In this document: one piece after another, positions 58,417 through 64,000 of the stretch
Layout of the letters: each line of letters begins with the position of its first letter
How positions within the stretch are numbered: position 1 is the first letter of the stretch
Assembly (NCBI GenBank): GCA_021787595.1
Contig: JAJYLQ010000018.1
Location: 40,380 to 104,379, forward strand
From: Chloroflexota bacterium
Lineage (GTDB): Bacteria; Chloroflexota; Anaerolineae; Anaerolineales; Villigracilaceae
Length of the DNA: 64,000 nucleotides
Direction: 5' to 3'
Made by a program: the position numbers and the translations under genes
The notes under the pieces: model-generated
Database searches by the model: none
What the model saw: the letters and a program-made list of their open reading frames with translations, nothing else
What the model was told of the DNA's origin: nothing

Positions 58417-58731
58417 TTACTCCTCCGGCTTGGTCTCGGCCGGGATGTCGGCGGACGCGACGGCCTCCACACCGGCATCGGCGGTACGCGTTTCGTGCTT
58501 GACGATGGCTTCGACGACCCAGCGCTTGTCGCGCGAGAGCGGGCGGGATTCGACGATCTGAACCTCATCCCCAATCTGGCAGCCGATCTCGTCATGCGCC
58601 TTGACGCGTTTGCTGGCATACACAACTTTCTTGTACAGCGGATGGCGGAACTTGCGGACGATCTCGACCACCACCGTCCTGGTCATTTTGTTGCTGGTAA
58701 CCTTGCCAACGATTCGACGACGATTATTCAT
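58417..58731 (-). CDS. rpsQ: 30S ribosomal protein S17
   Basis: The 104-residue protein has the S17 OB fold ([49 protein letters not shown]) followed by a 25-residue acidic tail not found in E. coli S17 (about residues 82-104, rich in Ala and Glu). It overlaps rpmC by four bases. Confidence 0.97.
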   Translation of the reverse strand: MNNRRRIVGKVTSNKMTRTVVVEIVRKFRHPLYKKVVYASKRVKAHDEIGCQIGDEVQIVESRPLSRDKRWVVEAIVKHETRTADAGVEAVASADIPAETKPEE

Positions 58732-58940
58732 GCTTTACCTTCCGTAACAGCCGCGCGCAGAGTTTCGTTGAGAATGGACTCCATACGGGCGATATCGCGG
58801 CGCAGGAGGCGCAGGCGGCTGGTGTCGGTCAATTGACCGGTCACCTGCTGGAAACGCAGCTTCATCAGCTCTTCGCGAGTATCAGAGAGTTTCGAGCGGA
58901 TTTCCTCCGCCGACATCTTGCGAACTTCTTCGGCTTTCAT
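58728..58940 (-). CDS. rpmC: 50S ribosomal protein L29
   Basis: The 70-residue helical protein has the L29 pattern EEIRSKLSDTREELMKLRFQQVTGQL followed by LRRDIARMESILNE. It lies between rplP and rpsQ, overlapping rpsQ by four bases. L29 sits by the tunnel exit. Confidence 0.97.
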   Translation of the reverse strand: MKAEEVRKMSAEEIRSKLSDTREELMKLRFQQVTGQLTDTSRLRLLRRDIARMESILNETLRAAVTEGKA

Positions 58941-58943
58941 TGT

Positions 58944-59363
58944 TTACTCTCCTGCCTCGTGACTTTTTACGACCTTGGTCTTGATCGGGAATTTATAGCG
59001 CGCCTCTTCCAGCGCGGCCAATGCCTGGTCCGCCGGCAGGCCGCCGACCTCGAACATGATTCGGCCGGGTTTCACGACTGCAACATAATATTCCACGCCG
59101 CCTTTGCCGGAACCCATGCGCGTTTCCGGCGGACGATGAGTATAGGGTTTGGCAGGGAAAATGCGAATCCAGATTTTTCCACGGCGCTTCATTTCGCGGA
59201 CGATCACGCGGCGCGCGGCTTCGATCTGGCGCGCGGTGATCCAGCCCGGCTCGAGGGCCATCAGCCCGAACTCGCCGAACGAGACTTCCGCGCCGCGCAG
59301 GGCCTTGCCCCTCATGCGCCCGCGCATGGTCTTGCGCCACTTAACACGTTTTGGCATCAACAT
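58944..59363 (-). CDS. rplP: 50S ribosomal protein L16
   Basis: The 139-residue protein begins [17 protein letters not shown] and contains [25 protein letters not shown], the classic L16 motif near the A-site tRNA. GGAGAG lies upstream of the ATG at 59363. An adjoining spacer toward rpsC carries a palindromic repeat. Confidence 0.98.
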   Translation of the reverse strand: MLMPKRVKWRKTMRGRMRGKALRGAEVSFGEFGLMALEPGWITARQIEAARRVIVREMKRRGKIWIRIFPAKPYTHRPPETRMGSGKGGVEYYVAVVKPGRIMFEVGGLPADQALAALEEARYKFPIKTKVVKSHEAGE

Positions 59364-59375
59364 AATTGCTCTCCA

Positions 59376-59440
59376 AAGATACTAGAGATCGGATGATAGA
59401 GATTAGTCCAAGTGTTTCACTATTCTCTGCTCTCCATTCT
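59376..59440. repeat. TACTAGAGATNNNATGATAGAG-type repeat between rpsC and rplP
   Basis: ATACTAGAGATCGG...AGAGATTAGTCC is followed by GTGTTTCACTATTCTCTGCTCTCCATTCTCTACTCAC, a loosely inverted arrangement of AGAGA/TCTCT words. A close relative fills part of the rpsJ-rplC spacer (63490-63555), so this is a repeat that entered the operon twice. Confidence 0.6.
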
Positions 59441-60196
59441 CTACTCACTGACGTACACGCCTTCCGTCGTCGTTTCGGCTTTTTCCTGCACTTCTTCGGA
59501 CACCGCTTCGCCTTTGTAAATCCAGACCTTGACGCCGATCTGACCGTAAGTGGTCAGCGCTTCGGTCTTGGCGAAATCAATGTTGGCGCGCAATGTCTGC
59601 AGGGGCACGCGGCCTTCGCGCAGCCACACATCGCGCGACATTTCCGCGCCGCCCAGACGTCCGCCGACCATGATCTTGATTCCCTGCGCACCCTGACGCA
59701 TGGCTTGCTGAATGGCGCGCTTCATCGCGCGGCGGTAGGCAATGCGGCGTTCCAATTGATCGGCCACATTCCTGGCGACCAGCGTTGCGTCTGTATCCGG
59801 CGAACTGATTTCCTTGATATCCAGATCGATCTTCTTGCCGACCAATGATTCCAGCGCAGCGCGGATTTTCTTCACGCCCTCGCCCTTGCGTCCGATCAGG
59901 ATTCCGGGCTTGGCCGTGTGAATGGCGATGCGGATTTTGCCGGGGAATCTCTCAACATCCACGCGCGAGACGCCCGCTTTGCCATTCAAAACCATTTCAG
60001 GCAATTCCTTGCGAAGTTCATTGGTGCGGGCATTGACTGCCGCGCCGCCCTTGGACGTGCCGCCCATCAACAAATAGCGGATGGCAAAATCCTGGTGGAG
60101 CTGTTCGCGATAGGTCTTGCCTTCCGCGAACCAGCGTCCATGCCACGGCTGATTAATCCCAAGGCGCATTCCAATTGGATGTACTTTGCGACCCAT
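59441..60196 (-). CDS. rpsC: 30S ribosomal protein S3
   Basis: The 251-residue protein starts MGRKVHPIGMRLGINQPWHGRWFAE and has the KH RNA-binding domain (IAIHTAKPGILIGRKGEGVKKIRAALE) and the C-terminal RISRSLGGAEMSRDVW-like GRLGGAEMSRDVWLREGRVPLQT. The start at 60196 is the standard one; a longer reading overlaps rplV. The tail (EKAETTTEGVYVSE) is extended relative to E. coli. Confidence 0.98.
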   Translation of the reverse strand: MGRKVHPIGMRLGINQPWHGRWFAEGKTYREQLHQDFAIRYLLMGGTSKGGAAVNARTNELRKELPEMVLNGKAGVSRVDVERFPGKIRIAIHTAKPGILIGRKGEGVKKIRAALESLVGKKIDLDIKEISSPDTDATLVARNVADQLERRIAYRRAMKRAIQQAMRQGAQGIKIMVGGRLGGAEMSRDVWLREGRVPLQTLRANIDFAKTEALTTYGQIGVKVWIYKGEAVSEEVQEKAETTTEGVYVSE

Positions 60197-60213
60197 AAGT
60201 TCTTCAGTCCTTT

Positions 60214-60558
60214 CTATGACCCGCGCTCGCGCAGGACAACGGTGATGTGCGACTGCCGGCGCAGGATTGGCTTGAAACGGCCGCGCGCGCCAAAGCGGCG
60301 CCACTTGCGCGTCGGCGCTTCATTGGCATAGATCTGCGCGACATACAGATCATCACGGCTCACGCCAAAATTTTCTTCCGCGTCCGCCACTGCCGATTTC
60401 AGCAGTTTGAGCACCGGGACACCTGCGCGTTTATTGGCAAAGCGCAGGGTGTCGAGCGCTTCGTTCGCGCTCCTGCCGCGCACCATGTCCAAAACGAGGC
60501 GCACCTTCTGGGCTGATTGAGGCAAAAAGTTTAATTCAGCGCGAATATCGTGCGTCAT
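60214..60558 (-). CDS. rplV: 50S ribosomal protein L22
   Basis: The 114-residue protein has [26 protein letters not shown] and [19 protein letters not shown], the L22 pattern, whose hairpin lines the exit tunnel. It overlaps rpsS by four bases and precedes rpsC. Confidence 0.98.
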   Translation of the reverse strand: MTHDIRAELNFLPQSAQKVRLVLDMVRGRSANEALDTLRFANKRAGVPVLKLLKSAVADAEENFGVSRDDLYVAQIYANEAPTRKWRRFGARGRFKPILRRQSHITVVLRERGS

Positions 60559-60866
60559 GATTTGGCCTCTCCTGCCGCAGGCGCCGGAGCCGCCGTTGCC
60601 TTTTCAGCCGCGGCCGCGTGGCTGCGGAACGTTCGGGTCGGAGCGAATTCGCCGAGGCGGTGGCCGACCATGTTTTCCGTGATATAGATCGGCACGTGAC
60701 GGCGTCCATCGTGAACGGCAATCGTGTGTCCGACCATTTGCGGGAAGATCATGCTGGCGCGGCTCCATGTGCGAATGACTTTCTTTTCGCCCTTCTGGTT
60801 CATCACCTCAATCCGCTTGAGCAGTTTCGGCTGAACGTACGGACCTTTTTTCAGTGAACGAGACAT
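60555..60866 (-). CDS. rpsS: 30S ribosomal protein S19
   Basis: The 103-residue protein starts [16 protein letters not shown], continues with [41 protein letters not shown] and ends with an Ala-rich tail ([16 protein letters not shown]) longer than in E. coli. The ATG at 60866 has AGAGGTAA upstream. Confidence 0.98.
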   Translation of the reverse strand: MSRSLKKGPYVQPKLLKRIEVMNQKGEKKVIRTWSRASMIFPQMVGHTIAVHDGRRHVPIYITENMVGHRLGEFAPTRTFRSHAAAAEKATAAPAPAAGEAKS

Positions 60867-60910
60867 AATTACCTCTTGTCGAAGATCCCGCGCAAGCGGG
60901 ACGATAAACA

Positions 60911-61747
60911 CTAGCGATTGGTCTTGCTTCGGCGGCGCACGATGTACTGATCCGTCTTCTTGTTGCGGCGGGTCTTGTAACCCAGCGTGGGCTTGCCCCA
61001 CGGCGATTTGGGGCCGGCGATGCCGATAGGCTGGCGGCCTTCACCGCCGCCGTGCGGATGGTCGCGCGGGCTCATCGCGGAGCCGCGCACCGTCGGGCGG
61101 ATTCCCTTGTAGCGCTTGCGGCCAGCCTTGCCCAATTTGATATTGCTGTGGTCGAGATTGCCAACCGTGCCAATGGTTGCATAGCAGACCTGGCGGACCA
61201 AACGCACCTCACCGGACGGCAAACGGATCTGGGCGAAATCGCCTTCCTTACCGAGGAGCTGCGCCGCCCCGCCAGCCGAGCGGACGATTTGACCGCCTCG
61301 GCCTTCCTTCAACTCGATGTTGTGGATAAGCGTACCGACAGGAATATTCGCGATCGGCAAACAATTGCCCACGCGGATTTCCGCATTCGGCCCGGACATC
61401 AACACATCGCCGACTTTCAGATCGAGCGGCGCAACGATATAACGCTTCTCGCCATCCGCATAATGGAGCAGCGCCAGGCGCGCGGTGCGATTCGGATCAT
61501 ATTCGATCGCAGCCACTTTTGCAGGGATACCGCGCTTCTCGCGCTTGAAATCCACAATGCGAACCAGGCGTTGATTGCCGCCGCCGCGATGCCGAACAGT
61601 GACGCGGCCATACGCGTTGCGTCCGCCATGGCGTCCAAGCGAAACGGTCAGCGAACGCTCCGGCGTGGACTTGGTGATTTCCTCGAAAGTGTAGCCCGTC
61701 ATCCCGCGCTGACCGGGAGTGGTGGGTTTATATTTCTTGACAGCCAT
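60911..61747 (-). CDS. rplB: 50S ribosomal protein L2
   Basis: The 278-residue protein has the oligonucleotide-binding fold ([20 protein letters not shown]) and the highly conserved C-terminal [24 protein letters not shown] with the His that is needed for peptidyl-transferase activity. The start overlaps the rplW stop by one base (TAATG). Confidence 0.98.
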   Translation of the reverse strand: MAVKKYKPTTPGQRGMTGYTFEEITKSTPERSLTVSLGRHGGRNAYGRVTVRHRGGGNQRLVRIVDFKREKRGIPAKVAAIEYDPNRTARLALLHYADGEKRYIVAPLDLKVGDVLMSGPNAEIRVGNCLPIANIPVGTLIHNIELKEGRGGQIVRSAGGAAQLLGKEGDFAQIRLPSGEVRLVRQVCYATIGTVGNLDHSNIKLGKAGRKRYKGIRPTVRGSAMSPRDHPHGGGEGRQPIGIAGPKSPWGKPTLGYKTRRNKKTDQYIVRRRSKTNR

Positions 61748-62049
61748 TATTTCACCCCTTCAAAGATCTCGAGGGTTTGCCCCTCGGCGAGGGTAACGAT
61801 CGCCTTCTTGAATCCGGATTTGCGGACCAGAAGACGTCGTGATTTTGCGCGGCGTCCGCGTTTGGCGGGCGCATTCAAAATGTTTACGCTGTCCACTTTG
61901 ACATCGAACATGGTTTCGACCGCGTCCTTCACCAGCGTGCGAGTCGCATCCCCGGCGACCTCGAATGTATACTGGCCGAGTTTGCCCGATTGATAACTGG
62001 ATTTCTCGGTCACCAGCGGGCGGCGAAGCACATCATAAATCGTCGTCAT
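61747..62049 (-). CDS. rplW: 50S ribosomal protein L23
   Basis: The 100-residue protein begins [20 protein letters not shown] and has [30 protein letters not shown], the L23 pattern. It forms the docking site for the signal recognition particle and trigger factor near the exit tunnel. Confidence 0.98.
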   Translation of the reverse strand: MTTIYDVLRRPLVTEKSSYQSGKLGQYTFEVAGDATRTLVKDAVETMFDVKVDSVNILNAPAKRGRRAKSRRLLVRKSGFKKAIVTLAEGQTLEIFEGVK

Positions 62050-62052
62050 GGC

Positions 62053-62688
62053 TTACTCCTTCCCCAGGTGCGCCGACAAAACATCGAGCGTCTCAAGCGG
62101 CAATACGACTTTTTGATAACCAAACAAGTCGCGGATGTTGATATAGGAGGCCAGCATAATTTTTGCATCCGGGATATTGTTTGCAACACGGGTCGCTTTT
62201 TCGTATGTCTCGTCTTTGGCGGGCATCAACACCAGGACACTCGACTCGCCAACGAGCGAGTTCAATGCAAGTGCCATCACTTTCGTTTTGAGATCATCGA
62301 ACTTCAATTCGTCAACGACGACAATTTCGGACTCGGCAGCTTTCGCAGATAACGCGGAACGCAGCGCGGCCTGACGCATTTTCTTCGGCATGGCCTGCGT
62401 GTACTTGCGCGGATGCGGCGTGTGGATTCGTCCGCCGCCCACCCACTGCGCGGCAATCGTTGATCCCTGGCGGGCGCGGCCTGTGCCTTTTTGCTTCCAC
62501 GGTTTTGCGCCGCCGCCGGCGACCTCCGCGCGCACCTTGGTTTGATGCGTACCGAGGCGCGCATTGGCCATCTGGCGCTGGAAAGCCTGGTGCATCAGGT
62601 CTATATTCACCCTGGCCTCGAAGACCGCGGCAGGCAAATCCACCTGCCTGACCTTCTCGCCTTGCATGTTAAGAACATCTACTTTCAT
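62053..62688 (-). CDS. rplD: 50S ribosomal protein L4
   Basis: The 211-residue protein has the extended loop QVRAEVAGGGAKPWKQKGTGRARQGS, QWVGGGRIHTPHPRKYTQAMPKKMRQAALRSAL, typical of L4, which reaches into the tunnel. In many bacteria L4 autoregulates the S10 operon by attenuation. It precedes rplW. Confidence 0.98.
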   Translation of the reverse strand: MKVDVLNMQGEKVRQVDLPAAVFEARVNIDLMHQAFQRQMANARLGTHQTKVRAEVAGGGAKPWKQKGTGRARQGSTIAAQWVGGGRIHTPHPRKYTQAMPKKMRQAALRSALSAKAAESEIVVVDELKFDDLKTKVMALALNSLVGESSVLVLMPAKDETYEKATRVANNIPDAKIMLASYINIRDLFGYQKVVLPLETLDVLSAHLGKE

Positions 62689-62713
62689 GGCTATTTTCCT
62701 ATTTCCTCGGCGC

Positions 62714-63343
62714 CTACTGCTTGCGCGTCTCTTTCAACACAACGAGGCTGCCCTTGCCGCCAGGCACAGCGCCGTGCAAAGCGATCAGATTGCGTTCCGC
62801 GTCCACCATCACAACTTTGAGATTCTGCGAAGTGACCCGGTCCATGCCCATGTGACCCGCGCGGCGGGAACCGCGATAGACGCGGCCCGGAGTGGTGCCG
62901 GACGAGTTCGAGCCTGGTGCGCGATTCCGGTCCGAGGTCCCGTGCGTTGCGTTCATTCCATGGAAATGATGACGTTTGACAACACCGGCAAATCCCTTGC
63001 CTTTGCTGACGCCGAGGACGTCCACGCGTTCGCCGACCGCAAACACGTCAACGGTCACTTTGTCACCAATGTTCAACTCGGGAGTCTTGATGCGGAATTC
63101 GCGCAGAAAGCGCATTGGAGGAATCTTGTTGGCATTCAGGTGTCCCAGTTCGCCGTTGCTGAGGCGTTTGGGATGAACCTCGCCGAAGCCCAACTGCACC
63201 GCCGAGTAACCTTCCTTCTCCGGCTTGCGGATCTGGGTAACGTAACATGGCCCAGCTTCGATGAGTGTCACAGGATACGCGACACCTTGATCATCGAAGA
63301 TCTGGGTCATGCCGATCTTCTTGCCAATCAGCCCTTTTAACAT
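62714..63343 (-). CDS. rplC: 50S ribosomal protein L3
   Basis: The 209-residue protein starts MLKGLIGKKIGMTQIFDDQGVAYPVTLIEAGPCYVTQIR and has KGKGFAGVVKRHHFHGMNATHGT, the L3 signature close to the peptidyl-transferase centre. Its upstream neighbour rpsJ lies beyond a 209-bp repeat-bearing spacer, unusual inside the S10 operon. Confidence 0.98.
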   Translation of the reverse strand: MLKGLIGKKIGMTQIFDDQGVAYPVTLIEAGPCYVTQIRKPEKEGYSAVQLGFGEVHPKRLSNGELGHLNANKIPPMRFLREFRIKTPELNIGDKVTVDVFAVGERVDVLGVSKGKGFAGVVKRHHFHGMNATHGTSDRNRAPGSNSSGTTPGRVYRGSRRAGHMGMDRVTSQNLKVVMVDAERNLIALHGAVPGGKGSLVVLKETRKQ

Positions 63344-63552
63344 GATCGATTTTTCTCCTTCAAAAAATTTGCAAGACTGTCAGACCGGGCTTGGTCTGCA
63401 TCATCTCCGTGCAACGCAGTCAAACAGTTTGGTGGGGCGCGCAGTATTTTGTAGTCCCGGGCAAAGCTGTTCTTGCGTTGTCGAAATTAGATAGTAGAGA
63501 GCAGATACTAGAGACTAGTGAACTGCTTTACTTTTTTCTACTCTCTATTCTC
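63344..63552. other. 209-bp spacer inside the S10 operon
   Basis: The spacer between rpsJ and rplC has no gene. Its right half (63490-63555) holds AGATAGTAGAGAGCAGATACTAGAGACTAGTG...CTACTCTCTATTCTCTTATATC, a palindromic repeat related to the one at 59376-59440. Its left half carries AGACTGTCAGACCGGGCTTGGTCTG and the rplC ribosome-binding region. Confidence 0.6.
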
Positions 63553-63861
63553 TTATATCTTGATTTCAATGTCCACACCCGCAGGCAGGTTGAGACGCAT
63601 CAACATATCAATCGTTTTCGAATCAGGATCGAGAACGTCAATCAAACGATTGTGTGTGCGGATTTCAAAGTGCTCGTGCGAGTCTTTATCAATGAAAGTC
63701 GAGCGCCGTATTGTAAAGCGTTCCACTTTGGTTGGCAAGGGTACGGGGCCAACCACGTGAGCGCCGGAGCGTTCGGCTGTTTCAACAATCCGTTTGGCGG
63801 ATTGGTCGAGGACACGATGATCGTACGCCTTAAGGCGGATGCGGATCTTTTGTTTAGCCAT
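63553..63861 (-). CDS. rpsJ: 30S ribosomal protein S10
   Basis: The 102-residue protein begins [43 protein letters not shown], the S10/NusE signature. S10 also acts in transcription antitermination with NusB. It begins three bases after the tuf stop, the order typical of a str-S10 junction. Confidence 0.98.
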   Translation of the reverse strand: MAKQKIRIRLKAYDHRVLDQSAKRIVETAERSGAHVVGPVPLPTKVERFTIRRSTFIDKDSHEHFEIRTHNRLIDVLDPDSKTIDMLMRLNLPAGVDIEIKI

Positions 63862-63863
63862 TT

Positions 63864-64000
63864 TCACTCTACTATTTTAGTTACGACGCCAGCGCCGACG
63901 GTCAGACCGCCTTCGCGAATGGCGAACTTCGATCCCTGCTCCAGCGCCACCGGCACGATGAGTTCAACGGTGAGATTGACATCATCTCCCGGCATCACCA
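63864..64000 (-). CDS. tuf: Elongation factor Tu (C-terminal end; continues beyond window)
   Basis: Only the last 45 codons are in the window. They read [21 protein letters not shown], then [20 protein letters not shown] before the stop TGA at 63864-63866, the universal EF-Tu ending. The gene starts beyond the right edge and its stop is directly followed by rpsJ, linking the tuf end of a str-type operon to S10. Confidence 0.97.
   Translation of the reverse strand, partial: VMPGDDVNLTVELIVPVALEQGSKFAIREGGLTVGAGVVTKIVE

Noticed and set aside
61052..61993. A 313-codon plus-strand frame.
   Set aside because: Antisense to rplB and rplW, with no ribosome-binding site or family similarity.
1..64000. 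CRISPR arrays or a prophage.
   Set aside because: No regularly spaced direct repeats of 25-40 bases and no integrase, terminase or capsid genes were found; the repeats present are dispersed palindromes.

Overview
The window looks like a chromosomal segment of a bacterium of the phylum Chloroflexota, most likely class Anaerolineae. This is inferred from gene content and style: a soluble Hdr/Mvh hydrogenase set beside an Etf:menaquinone branch, a cupredoxin-NirK fusion, an S10-spc-alpha ribosomal cluster without infA, and many families of short palindromic repeats in spacers and even inside genes. No rRNA is present to settle the placement. About 42 protein genes precede a 33-gene translation block. 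I found no tRNA, rRNA, CRISPR array, insertion sequence or prophage.

Left part (1-10.4 kb): the truncated end of a coiled-coil protein; RNase J with a strong promoter and a structured leader; mutY-pcm; a large membrane glycosyltransferase-like protein; small metabolic genes and a DMT exporter; and a UbiA prenyltransferase.

Central redox island (11.1-27.0 kb, all on +): a soluble HdrCB-like iron-sulfur protein, EtfB, EtfA and a membrane NarI-like/Hdr-like protein (an Etf:menaquinone oxidoreductase branch); then a Cache histidine kinase, a REC-histidine kinase protein and a lone receiver; then HdrC, HdrB, HdrA, a small membrane protein, MvhD, MvhG, MvhA and a hydrogenase protease. Read as a unit, a cytoplasmic group 3c [NiFe] hydrogenase and flavin-bifurcating HdrABC would share electrons with ferredoxin and an Etf-quinone branch, with a dedicated signalling module between the halves. 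A GTGA-N6-TCAC palindrome of the Crp/Fnr type precedes the island, and a second one precedes the nitrite reductase operon next to the only Crp/Fnr gene in the window.

27-44.8 kb: a phosphofructokinase with pyrophosphate-type residues; an alpha-oxoamine synthase next to a KDSR-like reductase (the first two steps of sphingoid base synthesis); an epimerase and RarD; then a copper operon (csoR, a membrane-subtilase fusion, a CopZ N-domain protein, a CopZ HMA protein, copA) with a CsoR-type operator at its promoter. Divergent from it are a Crp/Fnr regulator, a small DUF1858-like protein and a NirK with an extra cupredoxin domain. Two lipoproteins and an SGNH-like protein follow.

44.9-64 kb, all on -: mazG, then the tail-to-head ribosomal cluster rpsI, rplM, truA, rplQ, rpoA, rpsD, rpsK, rpsM, rpmJ, map, adk, secY, rplO, rpmD, rpsE, rplR, rplF, rpsH, rpsN, rplE, rplX, rplN, rpsQ, rpmC, rplP, rpsC, rplV, rpsS, rplB, rplW, rplD, rplC, rpsJ and the end of tuf. 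Several spacers here carry palindromic repeats, and truA, copA (twice) and the glycosyltransferase gene carry in-frame repeat-like inserts.
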